A stretch of 64,000 bases of DNA, taken from NCBI RefSeq assembly GCF_002849595.1, contig NZ_NRQR01000020.1, positions 124,001-188,000 of the forward strand, read 5' to 3'. The DNA is from Luteimonas rhizosphaerae (GTDB lineage Bacteria > Pseudomonadota > Gammaproteobacteria > Xanthomonadales > Xanthomonadaceae). How positions within the stretch are numbered: the stretch's first letter is position 1; every line of letters begins with the position of its first letter. Below, in pieces: positions 1 to 7,941 of this stretch. The notes beneath the pieces were generated by a model that saw nothing but the letters and a program-made list of their open reading frames with translations, had not been told where the DNA came from and ran no database searches. Both the position numbers and the translations under genes were made by a program.

Positions 1-24
1 CCACCCTTGTCTGATCCAGGGTGG
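1..24 (-). terminator. possible terminator hairpin at the window edge
   Basis: A 7-bp inverted repeat, CCACCCT/AGGGTGG, with a 10-nt loop lies downstream of the leftward methyltransferase gene. The sequence to the left is cut off, so a following T-run cannot be checked. Confidence 0.25.
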
Positions 25-120
25 CGCACGTCGGGAAAACCCGGATCTTCCGATTGCCTGGAGACGACAGGCGTTGGTGGTGCGCATCGATCAGGCCACG
101 CAACGCGGGACCTGGCGCGC

Positions 121-882
121 TCAGCGCTTGCGGAACACCACCACGTGCTGCCACGGCAAGCTGTCGGCGGTACGCTCCCACTCCAGTGGATGCAGCGCGG
201 CTTCCTTGCGGATCTGCGCCTCGCTCATCTTGTGCAGCGGCTTGATCGGCACGTCGTCGTCCTCGGCGCGGTACTCGACGAAGACCAGGCGCCCGCCGGG
301 TCGCAACGCACGCACCAGCGCGCCGAGCACTTCGTGCGGGTATTCCAGTTCGTGGTAGACGTCGACCATCAGCGCGAGGTCCACCGAATCGGGCGCGAGT
401 CCCGGGTCGGTCGCGCTCGCCTGCACCGGCATCAGGTTGTCGAGTCCCGGCTGCGCTGCCGCCTGCGTGAGCATCGCCACCATCTGCGGTTGCACGTCGA
501 CCGCGTAGACCATGCCGCCGGGCGCAACCAGCGGTGCAATGCGGCGTGCGTGGTAGCCCGTTCCCGCCCCCACATCGGCGACGTCCAAGCCCGGCGTCAA
601 GGCCAGTTCCTGCAGCAGGACGCTGCCGCGTTCCTCGCGCTCGCGTTCTTCCCGCTCCAGCCACGCCGCGCCCTGCCAGCCCATCACCGTCGAGATCTCG
701 CGCCCCTGATAGGTCTTGCCGATGCCGTCCGCGCTCCGCCGCACGGACGCGTAGATCGCGGCGTCCACATCCGTCTGCGCCGTGGCCGGGGCGACCGCCA
801 ACGGCGCGGACGGCGGTTGGGAACAGGCCGTGCCGACACCCAGCAGCAGGCCGAAGACCGCGAACGATGGGATCTGGCGCAT
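121..882 (-). CDS. class I SAM-dependent methyltransferase with lipoprotein signal
   Basis: A 253-residue protein. The start at 882 is chosen because GGAG lies about 7 bases upstream and the product then begins with a lipoprotein signal (hydrophobic stretch ending GVGTAC, Cys about residue 20). The Rossmann core carries motif I VADVGAGTGYH near residue 100 and later LMVDVYHE and LRPGGRLVFVEY, typical of class I methyltransferases. A lipidated exported methyltransferase-like protein is unusual because SAM is cytoplasmic. Related lipoprotein-type methyltransferase homologues are, from memory, common in Xanthomonadaceae. The substrate is unknown. It stands alone on the minus strand. Confidence 0.8.
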   Translation of the reverse strand: MRQIPSFAVFGLLLGVGTACSQPPSAPLAVAPATAQTDVDAAIYASVRRSADGIGKTYQGREISTVMGWQGAAWLEREEREREERGSVLLQELALTPGLDVADVGAGTGYHARRIAPLVAPGGMVYAVDVQPQMVAMLTQAAAQPGLDNLMPVQASATDPGLAPDSVDLALMVDVYHELEYPHEVLGALVRALRPGGRLVFVEYRAEDDDVPIKPLHKMSEAQIRKEAALHPLEWERTADSLPWQHVVVFRKR

Positions 883-1141
883 GGGGGGCTCCGGTCGTCC
901 GCGACAGTGCGGCGTGATGGAGCCTAGCGCCAGGGCGCGTGGTGTCCGGTGAAGCGCCGTGGCAAGGTGAAGGCGTGCGCGAGAACGTGAGCCAGCACGC
1001 CCACACGAGGCGCAGGCATCGCTGGACCCCGTGCGTGCGTACCGACCCAGATTCGCCACCTCGAACACCGGATCGCCCCAGTAGCCGTTCCGCACGACGG
1101 TCTGGTGAATTGATAGTGGCGGCCCGCCTGTTCGAATCCGC

Positions 1142-1544
1142 CTACGTTACGACGAGCAGGTACTGGCCGTAAGCGTTGGCGCGAGTCTGGTCCACGGCGT
1201 CTGATGCCACGGCAACCGCCAGTCCGGCCTCCAACGCACTAGCTTGCTCGCGATCTATCAGACCCTGCCAAGGCGTCAGATCTCGTATACGCGCTTGCAC
1301 GCGCGACGCAGTTTAGCCCCCCATCGGACGGACGGTTCGGCTGTCGAGAAAATCAAGGGCCTCGCGCTTCAATGCGATCCATGCCCCTGCGTCGATGAAA
1401 TTTTCGACCTGCCGTGCGTAGCGATCGCCCGTAGTCGCGCCCGGGCTCGCGTCCCGAACTGGGGTAGTGCCTCTCGAGATCCTCGAAGCTGCGCACCCGC
1501 TCGACGCGATTACCGACGCTCTCAGTGATGGTGTATTGCGGCAT
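1142..1544 (-). pseudogene. decayed small gene (frameshift plus in-frame stop), unknown family
   Basis: Reading leftward from ATG at 1544 gives MPQYTITESVGNRVERVR followed by SFEDLERHY. Removing one base near 1425 restores a coherent frame containing DRYARQVENFIDAGAWIALK and DSRTVRPMGG up to a TAA at 1313-1315. The same frame continues past the TAA as IDREQASALEAGLAVAVA... to a TAG at 1142-1144. The total span equals 134 codons plus one extra base, as expected for a single-base insertion in one gene. Alternatively two small adjacent ORFs are present. I do not recognise the family. The size and charged N-terminus would fit a small DNA-binding or antitoxin-like protein, but that is a guess. Confidence 0.4.
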
Positions 1545-1588
1545 GTCCTGGCTCCTGAGACTCCGCGTGAAGTCGAAACTGGAATGGG

Positions 1589-2434
1589 CTACGGTGCCGG
1601 CGGCTCCGGGTCGGCAGCCAGCCGCCAGCATCCTTCGTACGCTTCGAAGACATACGAATTGCCCTCGGACATGCCGTAGCGATAACGCACGAGGTACGTG
1701 TTGTCTTCAGGCTTCACGTCGAGCAGCAAAGGCGTCGAATCGACTTTTCCCCCAGCGTCCACGTAGTGGAACGCGCCACCCTCGTAGCGAACGTTGAAAC
1801 CCGTATATGCGCCGTTGCGCACTAGCACCTCGCGCGGAAAGTCGCCCTCGTTGTTCGAGTTCAACTCGACCACACGCACCAGAGGAACGGTGAATGCCAC
1901 CCGGGTGGCCTCGTTGGCGGCGAACACCGACAAAAACTCGTCGAATGTGGACGCCGGGCAAGCGAGCGGCTGCGCGGCCGTCGAGAGCACCTCCTGCGAT
2001 GACTTAACCTGCAACCCGTCGGCACCCGCGAGGTTCCACCCGGACCAATCGCCATAGGTGGTCACCCGCAAGATCTTCGCCTGACCGGCGTGGCCGAAGT
2101 GCATGATGCAGTGCCCGTCGCTGCTGCAAGCTTCCGTCTCGGGAAGCACGTCGCACACCTCCTCCGTTCCGCCGACATTGGTCCAGCACTCCGGGTCGCG
2201 CAGCGGGAGCCATCCAGCATCCAGCAGGCCCATACGAGCGGAGGCGTAACTCGTGGGCAAGGCATGCGGTGGAGCTCCCCGACTACCTCGTTCGGAACCA
2301 GCCGACTCGCTTGTGGCGCGTTGCACATCGACCGGCAGCGCCGCTTTGGATTGCTGCGCGCCAGAATCCAGCGCCGGCTGACATGCCGATAACGCAGTGA
2401 GAACCAGTAGAAATGTATATCGGAATTGCTGCAT
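1589..2434 (-). CDS. hypothetical lipoprotein, 281 aa
   Basis: The start at 2434 gives MQQFRYTFLLVLTALSAC, a clean lipoprotein signal with the lipobox LSAC at residues 15-18. Upstream in-frame codons would bury this signal. A low-complexity Ser/Ala/Gly-rich linker follows to about residue 65. The mature part then contains several cysteines (ECW, EVCDVL, EACSSDGHC, PLAC, EGCW) that could form disulfides outside the cytoplasm, and a C-terminal beta-rich section (YEGGAFHYVDAGGKVD). No known domain is recognised. It is monocistronic, with no close neighbour on the same strand. Confidence 0.65.
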   Translation of the reverse strand: MQQFRYTFLLVLTALSACQPALDSGAQQSKAALPVDVQRATSESAGSERGSRGAPPHALPTSYASARMGLLDAGWLPLRDPECWTNVGGTEEVCDVLPETEACSSDGHCIMHFGHAGQAKILRVTTYGDWSGWNLAGADGLQVKSSQEVLSTAAQPLACPASTFDEFLSVFAANEATRVAFTVPLVRVVELNSNNEGDFPREVLVRNGAYTGFNVRYEGGAFHYVDAGGKVDSTPLLLDVKPEDNTYLVRYRYGMSEGNSYVFEAYEGCWRLAADPEPPAP

Positions 2435-3220
2435 CTGAGCCTCGCATACTGGAGACAACACTGTGTGGCGCTGCGCAGGAAATTCGACTCTTGTTCTGGC
2501 CAGCGTGCCGGCTAGTGAGCGGTCGTACAAGTCCCGTTTGGGGCCGGCTCTAGGAGTCAATCGGACGTTGCTAGGCAGGATTTAGCCTTTGGGACGTATC
2601 ACTTCTCCTGTCCACCGCAAGTTCGCGGCAATTTCTGACAGTGCACCGCCTCGGAGCCTGCAGGACTGTGTCGACTTCGGGCCGGGAGGTGGTCTCACCC
2701 GCTGCTGTGCGCCGGCGAACAGTCTCGCGGCTGCAGCAGGTGGAGCTCGCGGCGCGGGCTAGTCGGCGTGCTCCGGCCGGCGCATCGTTTGAAGCGGACG
2801 AGGATGGCCTTGGTGCCGCGGGGATCTTCGAAGTCGACAAGGCGTCGAAGAACGCTGCCTGCTGCCCTGCCAGAGTTACATCCAGCTCACTGTGGTTGAC
2901 GACCGGATCACCCACGTCCTCGTCTTACCGCGCCCAGAGACGCTATCTTAAACAGCGCGCCAGCTCTGTACTGACGCCCCCGCTATGTCCACGCTCGATA
3001 TCGATCCTGAGCACGCCCTTACATGACGTAGAGCACGCACCGAGTAGCGCCTCGACGAGATCCGGCAATACCCCTACGGACATGTGCAGGGCCGCGATGA
3101 TGCTCGCGCGTTGGGTGAAGCCCATGACCCGACGCTCCGCAACCGCGCGACCCGACTGTCGGACGTCCAAGCAGGTTGAGTGTCCTCGATACCGTAATTC
3201 CGGAGCTGCCGCTACGCAGG
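2435..3220. other. gene-poor stretch with coding relics
   Basis: No intact gene is supported. On the minus strand at about 2780-2915 a relic reads GDPVVNHSELDVTLAGQQ..AFFDAL and, after a frame change near 2845, VDFEDPRGTKAILVRFKR. This looks like a short decayed gene with no recognised family. Open frames on the plus strand here are rich in Ser/Arg/Pro and look like shadows. The stretch lies between an orphan lipoprotein and a HhH protein and fits a decaying region. Confidence 0.3.
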
Positions 3221-3661
3221 CTACCCCGGGCCGAACAGGGCCGGTCCCGCTTCGCGCATGAAGATGCCCAGCGTCACAGGCCCCACGCCCTTGAACGCGA
3301 GCAGGCGCCGCTCGAACGCCTCGCGGTTTTGGGATACCTCGGCAATGCACGTGATGCGCCCGTCATGATCTTCAATCAACGTGCGGCACAGCAGCGACAG
3401 CCGGATCGCAGTCGACTCGTCATAGCGCCCATAGCCGCCCTCACCGAGCATCCGCACCAACTGGGCGTGGCTACAGGCACCGAGCTTGCGGACCGTGTTG
3501 CGGCCGTGTACGTCCACGATGACGCGCCAGGTCTCAGCCGCGATGGTCTGCGAGATGCGATTACCGAACAGGAAGCTGGCGAGGAACCACCTGAACAAGG
3601 AGGATTCGTCGCCCGGCTGGACCTCGAACCCGAGGTCACGTGGCAACACCTGGCGACGCAT
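3221..3661 (-). CDS. helix-hairpin-helix (endonuclease III-like) DNA repair protein, short
   Basis: A 146-residue product with a very strong ribosome-binding site (AAAGGAGGG) upstream of ATG 3661. The helical body (LFRWFLASFLFGNRISQ.. near residues 22-38) leads to a helix-hairpin-helix signature LLAFKGVGPVTLGIFMRE at about 121-138, as in the HhH-GPD base-excision family. The protein ends eight residues after that motif, whereas family members usually continue with the catalytic Asp and more helices, so it may be truncated by a frameshift near 3225. Other frames downstream do not clearly restore a known C-terminus. The base specificity cannot be stated. Confidence 0.6.
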   Translation of the reverse strand: MRRQVLPRDLGFEVQPGDESSLFRWFLASFLFGNRISQTIAAETWRVIVDVHGRNTVRKLGACSHAQLVRMLGEGGYGRYDESTAIRLSLLCRTLIEDHDGRITCIAEVSQNREAFERRLLAFKGVGPVTLGIFMREAGPALFGPG

Positions 3662-3824
3662 ACGTGATCCCTCCTTTGGCGGCTAAACGATAACGTGCAC
3701 GCGTGCTCAGGCATGGCCCGGCAATCCAGCCCGACCCCGGGGCCGCTGCACATCGTAGCCGCCGGATGCCTGAGCAGCCTCGTTGTTGACGCGCGCCTCA
3801 TCGCGCCGCCGCGATGCTTCGGCC

Positions 3825-4565
3825 ATGCCCGAAGGTCCTTCCATCGTCATCCTGCGCGAGGCCGCGTCGCGGTTCGCCGGGCGCAAGGTGCTGCGTGTGT
3901 CGGGCAACTCCAAGCAGGACATCGACCGGCTGCGCAACAGGACGCTGCTGGCGGTGCGCAGCTGGGGCAAACACGTGCTGCTGGAGCTCAAGGGCTTCAG
4001 CGTGCGCATCCATCTGCTGCTGTTCGGCAGCTATCGCATCAACGAGGGCAAGGACAAGCCGCCGCGGCTGTCGCTCGGCTTCAGCAAGGGCGAGGTACTG
4101 AACTTCTACGCCTGCTCGGTGACGTTCCTCGAGGGCGACCTCGACGATCATTACGACTGGGCCGCCGACGTCATGGGCGATGCCTGGGACGCGACCGCCG
4201 CGCGCCGCAAGCTGCGCGCCCGGCCCGAGACGCTGGTGGCCGATGCCCTGCTCGACCAGGATCTGTTCGCCGGCGTCGGCAACATCATCAAGAACGAAGT
4301 CCTGCACCGTATCCGCGTGCATCCCGAAAGCCGCGCCGGCGCCCTGCCGCCGCGCAAACTGGCCGAACTCGTCGACTAGGCGCGCGACTACAGCTTCGAT
4401 TTCTACCGCTGGAAGCAGGCCTTCGTGCTGCGCAAGCACTTCCAGGTGCACACCAGGGCCACCTGCCCCCGCGACGGCGCGCCGCTCAGTTATCGCAAGC
4501 AGCTGGGCGCGGCGAAACGGCGGGCGTTCTGGTGCGAGGTCTGCCAGCGACGGTATGGCGAATGA
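3825..4565 (+). pseudogene. nei: Fpg/Nei-family DNA glycosylase interrupted by an in-frame amber codon
   Basis: The reading frame starts with MPEGPS, the Pro-Glu N-terminus that forms the Schiff base and acid in this family, and includes WGKHVLLELKG, the catalytic-lysine region near residue 50. A TAG at 4377-4379 stops translation at 184 residues. The same frame continues ARDYSFDFYRWKQAFVLRKH and ends with a zinc-finger-like region (CPRDG ... FWCEVCQRRYG) before TGA at 4563-4565. Total length without the stop would be about 246 residues, close to E. coli Nei. The truncated form lacks the zinc finger needed for DNA binding, so it is probably inactive. One expected zinc Cys is Asp in CPRD, seen directly. 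A sequencing error at the TAG is the main alternative. Confidence 0.75.
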
Positions 4566-4644
4566 CGCGAGCGGCGGCACCGGCAGCGCGCGTCACGCGG
4601 CACGGCGGGCACAGCGCCCGGTTCGAGCGAGGCCGTGTGATCCG

Positions 4645-4923
4645 TCAGTCCCGTCCGAGACGACGCGCGGTCTCCGCCGCGGCTTGCAGCACACCGACGT
4701 ATTCCGCCCGGGCCTTGGGGGCCTGGCCCGCCACATGTTCCAGCCCTTCGACATACGCCGCCGCCAGCGCGGACGCGTTGTACTGATCGGCCAGCTCCGC
4801 CATCGACTTGGCCACGGCATCGTGCAGATGGAAGTGCACGTTGACGCCCTTCTGCGCTTCATTGGCGAGATCGACGACGCGCAGCAGATGCGGCGTCACG
4901 AGACTGACGACGGTGGCTCTCAT
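4645..4923 (-). CDS. small hypothetical protein, 92 aa
   Basis: The start MRATVVSLVTPHLLRVVD at 4923 has an AGGGG stretch about 11 bases upstream. The product is mostly alpha-helical and soluble, with a His-rich patch VHFHLHDAVAKS near residues 29-40 and an Ala/Glu-rich C-terminal helix ending ETARRLGRD. No signal peptide or known domain is seen. It could be a small regulatory or cytosolic helical protein. It lies between the broken nei gene and a lipoprotein gene, with no clear operon partner. Confidence 0.5.
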   Translation of the reverse strand: MRATVVSLVTPHLLRVVDLANEAQKGVNVHFHLHDAVAKSMAELADQYNASALAAAYVEGLEHVAGQAPKARAEYVGVLQAAAETARRLGRD

Positions 4924-5248
4924 GGGTTCGCCCCTGGATTCGGAAGTATGGAAGGCTAACCAGACCGGCGCAGCCAAACCGGGGTCGGCGTGCACTTTCC
5001 GACATGTGCCGTGTTCCTGTGTGCAAGTCCGTTCGCGACCACGCCTCGATCGCCCGGCAGCCGGACGCCTCTTCGATCGTGCGCGGGCACGCCCACGCAA
5101 CCCCGGAATGGAGCTGCCCGGCATTTCCAAGCGTAATCGGCACCGGGACCCCGCGTCTGGCCCACGCTGCCGCGAAACCCAGGCCCGGCCGCGCACCGAA
5201 CCCGGACCCTTATCGTGGAGAACTTCTAGTGCGCCCCGCGTTCGCGAC
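4924..5248. other. intergenic, nothing recognised
   Basis: There is no gene, repeat or terminator that can be supported. Open frames on both strands are Arg/Pro-rich and read as high-GC noise. Confidence 0.4.
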
Positions 5249-5647
5249 TCAGGTGCCGCCCACCGGCACCAGGCGATGCGAAGGATCCGCACAGACCACC
5301 ACGCCACCCTCACCCGACGCGGCGCCCGCCACTTCGACCTGCATCCCGACGGCCAAGGCCGCCACATCCACCGGCGCCGCCTGGCACAGGTTCCAGCGGG
5401 CCGGGAGCTGCACCTGCAGGCGGCCGTGGTCGACGGTGTTAACCAGCACGATGGCGTTGCCGTCGTAGGTCCAGGGCTGGGTGTCGACGGATGCGATGAC
5501 GCCCGTCGTGCGGACCTCGCCCGCAACGTTGCCGACTGCGTCGCCCGGCGTCGTACACGCTGCGACGAGCAGCGCCGTCGCGATCGCCAGCCCGCGGGCC
5601 ATGCGGGTCGAATACCGGCGTAACAAACGTGTTGTTCGAATGCGCAT
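5249..5647 (-). CDS. small lipoprotein with OB-like beta domain
   Basis: A 132-residue protein starting MRIRTTRLLRRYSTRMARG, with AAGGA five bases before ATG 5647. A hydrophobic stretch AIATALLVAAC gives a lipobox VAAC at about residues 28-31. An internal Met at 5602 is an alternative start. The mature part is beta-rich: TTGVIASVDTQPWTYDGNAI, then LVNTVDHGRLQVQLPARWN and a short C-terminus. This resembles OB-type folds of periplasmic lipoproteins, by impression only. It begins 15 bases after the HNH nuclease stop on the same strand, so both may be cotranscribed. Confidence 0.6.
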   Translation of the reverse strand: MRIRTTRLLRRYSTRMARGLAIATALLVAACTTPGDAVGNVAGEVRTTGVIASVDTQPWTYDGNAIVLVNTVDHGRLQVQLPARWNLCQAAPVDVAALAVGMQVEVAGAASGEGGVVVCADPSHRLVPVGGT

Positions 5648-5662
5648 GCGTGTCCTTCGGGG

Positions 5663-6034
5663 TCAGGTACGGGGCTTCCCGAGCCGCGCCTTCAGATCGG
5701 CGAACGGGCTCGACGTGGCCGCGGCAGGCGCGTCCTCGGCACGACGAGCGCTGACGCCGGTGTGGTCGAGCTGGCGGGAGTGCTCGTTGTCGTGGCAGTA
5801 CACGCACAACAACTCCCAGTTGCTGCCGTCGGCCGGGTTGTCGTCGTGGTTGTGGTTGCGGTGGTGCACCGTCAGTTCGCGCAGGTTGGCGCGCGTGAAT
5901 TCACGCGCGCAGCGGCCGCAGATCCATGGGTACATCGTCAGCGCACGTTCGCGATAGCCGGTGTTGCGCTGCTCGGCGCTGCGCCGGGCGTCGGCGACGA
6001 TGCGGTCGAGCTTGGTCTGGTCGATGGCGGTCAT
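5663..6034 (-). CDS. HNH nuclease family protein, YajD-like
   Basis: 123 residues. The central zinc-binding/HNH core is intact: CGRCAREF near residues 39-46, LTVHHRNHNHDDNP near 54-67, and NWELLCVYCHDNEH near 72-85. These provide two CxxC knuckles plus the catalytic His-Asn-His. The order and length match the short YajD-type HNH proteins (about 115 aa in E. coli), whose cellular role is not established. A disordered Ala/Ser tail follows. The lipoprotein gene lies 15 bases downstream on the same strand. Confidence 0.85.
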   Translation of the reverse strand: MTAIDQTKLDRIVADARRSAEQRNTGYRERALTMYPWICGRCAREFTRANLRELTVHHRNHNHDDNPADGSNWELLCVYCHDNEHSRQLDHTGVSARRAEDAPAAATSSPFADLKARLGKPRT

Positions 6035-6417
6035 GGGTGGAGTCTAGTGGCATCCCGCCTCGGCTTGTCCAGCACCCCGAAGCGGCAGGCAAACGATGCT
6101 TTGCGCACGCCGGAACAACCGACTGCAGCCGGTTCGATGGAACGCCCCTGTCCCAGTGCGCCGCATCGTGCATGCCGCGGCGTGGACACGTTCCCTGGCG
6201 GAAGACAAAGGGCGTACGATCGAATCGATCCGGAGAGCCGTGGTCGCCTGACGCACGTCATCGCGTCTGTCGAAAGCCGGAACCGGATCGTCGCATTGGA
6301 TTTGCGCAGCGCAAGTTGCAGGCGTGTGCCGATGTCCGTGGCGCACGGCACACGCCACGGACCGCGGGAACGAAACGCCACCGAGCCGCCAGCCAACCGA
6401 ATCGGGGAGTACGCGCC
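6035..6417. other. divergent intergenic region between HNH nuclease and MocR regulator
   Basis: No gene is supported. It must carry the promoters for both flanking genes, and MocR-type regulators usually bind direct repeats in such regions, but no convincing repeat was identified by eye. Confidence 0.35.
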
Positions 6418-7878
6418 ATGCGTAACCGTCCAGGCGACACGGCCCCGAAGTTCGCGCGGCTCGCGCGCGAGATGGAACAACAGATCGCGGCCGGCGTGCT
6501 GCGTCCCGGTGATCGCCTGCCGTCCGTGCGCCAGGCCTGTGCCAGCCGGGGATTGAGCCCGAGCACCGTCTTTCAGGCCTATTACCTGCTCGAATCGCGC
6601 GGCCTGGTACGCGCCGCGTCGCGCTCCGGCTATTTCGTCGCGCCACGGCCCGGCGGCGCGCGCCTGCCGGAACCGCGCTCGTCCGAGCCCCTGTCGGGAT
6701 CACAGCCCGTCGAGATCGACGATCTGATCTACGCCTGCCTCGGTTCCGCGCGCGCACGCGATGTCGTGCCCTTCGGCTCCGCCTTCCCGAGCCCCACGCT
6801 CTATCCGCTCGAACGCCTTCGCCGCGCGTTGATCTCGAGTACCCGGCGGCTCGATCCGTGGAGCATGGCCGAGGACCTGCCCCCGGGCAATCTGCCGCTC
6901 AAGCGCGAGATCGCGAAGCGCTACCTGCGCCAGGGCATGCAGGTGCCTGTGGACGAGATCGTGCTGACCCACGGCGCGATGGAGGCACTGACCCTGTGCC
7001 TGCACGCGGTAGCGCGGCCGGGTGATGCGGTGGTGGTGGAATCGCCGACGTTCTACATGGCGCTGCAGCGTCTCGGCATGCGCGCCATCGAAGTGCCGAC
7101 CGACATGCACGAAGGCATCGACCTCGCCCGCCTCGCCGAGGTGATCGAACGCCATCGCCCGAAAGCCTGCTGGCTGATGACGAACTTCCAGAACCCGCTG
7201 GGCAGCCTGATGCCGGAGGCGAAGAAGCGCGACCTCGTCGAACTGCTCGCCCGCCACGACATGCCGCTGATCGAAGACGACGTCTACGCCGAGCTCTACG
7301 CGGGCAATGTCGCGCCGCTGCCGGCCAAGGCGTTCGACCGTCGCGGTCTGGTGCTGCACTGTTCGTCGTTCTCGAAGTGCCTGGCGCCGGGCTACCGGGT
7401 CGGCTGGGCCGCGCCCGGCCGGCTGACGCGTGAGGTCGAACGGTTGAAGCTCATGACCACCCTGTCGGGCTCGATTCCGGTGCAGGCCGCCTTGGCCGAG
7501 TACCTGCAGGAAGGTGGCTACGACCGCCACCTGCGCGGCCTGCGCGCGTCGCTGCAGGCGCAGCGCGACAGCCTGTTCGACGCCGTCAACCGGCTGTTTC
7601 CCGACAGCACGCGGGTGCTGCGGCCGGCCGGCGGCTACTTCGTGTGGGTGGAGCTGCCTGCGGGTGTCGATGCGATGGCGCTGCACCGGGCCGCGATGGC
7701 GGAGCGCATCAGCCTGGCGCCCGGGCCGATGTTCTCCGCGCTCGGTGAGTTCCGGCACCACATCCGGCTCACCTGCGGCCAGCGCTGGGACGAGACACGC
7801 GAGCGCGCCATGCACACGCTGGCACGGCTGGTCGATGAAGCGCCGCGTGTCCAGGCGTCGGCGGCCGCGCCGATCTGA
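6418..7878 (+). CDS. MocR-subfamily GntR regulator with aminotransferase domain
   Basis: 486 residues from ATG 6418 (MRNRPGDTAPKFARLAREME). Residues about 10-80 form the GntR winged helix (AAGVLRPGDRLPSVRQ, LSPSTVFQAYYLLESRG). Residues about 110-470 form a fold-type I aminotransferase: DEIVLTHGAMEALTLC, WLMTNFQNPLGSL, IEDDVYAEL, and the PLP lysine in SSFSKCLAPGYRVGW at about K320. MocR proteins are PLP-sensing transcription factors, often acting on a divergent gene or their own promoter. The frame is open further upstream, but that part is Cys/Arg-rich shadow. The effector and target are unknown. A PAS-GGDEF-EAL gene follows 63 bases downstream. Confidence 0.9.
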   Translation: MRNRPGDTAPKFARLAREMEQQIAAGVLRPGDRLPSVRQACASRGLSPSTVFQAYYLLESRGLVRAASRSGYFVAPRPGGARLPEPRSSEPLSGSQPVEIDDLIYACLGSARARDVVPFGSAFPSPTLYPLERLRRALISSTRRLDPWSMAEDLPPGNLPLKREIAKRYLRQGMQVPVDEIVLTHGAMEALTLCLHAVARPGDAVVVESPTFYMALQRLGMRAIEVPTDMHEGIDLARLAEVIERHRPKACWLMTNFQNPLGSLMPEAKKRDLVELLARHDMPLIEDDVYAELYAGNVAPLPAKAFDRRGLVLHCSSFSKCLAPGYRVGWAAPGRLTREVERLKLMTTLSGSIPVQAALAEYLQEGGYDRHLRGLRASLQAQRDSLFDAVNRLFPDSTRVLRPAGGYFVWVELPAGVDAMALHRAAMAERISLAPGPMFSALGEFRHHIRLTCGQRWDETRERAMHTLARLVDEAPRVQASAAAPI

Positions 7879-7941
7879 TCCGGTGATGCAGACGAGCAAC
7901 TGCGCGCACTGGCGCCGTGAAGGCCAGCGCAGAGTGCGCGC

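Noticed and set aside
1128-1150. TTCGAATCC as a tRNA T-arm
   Set aside because: The flanking bases do not form the 5-bp T-stem and no acceptor or anticodon arm can be found upstream.
2641-3261. 206-codon plus-strand frame
   Set aside because: It shows no ribosome-binding site, Ser/Arg-rich shadow composition and overlap with minus-strand relics.
5655-5672. GGGGTCAGG near the lipoprotein start as a copy of the island repeat
   Set aside because: Only nine bases match and it lacks the GTGAAC extension, so a chance match is likely.
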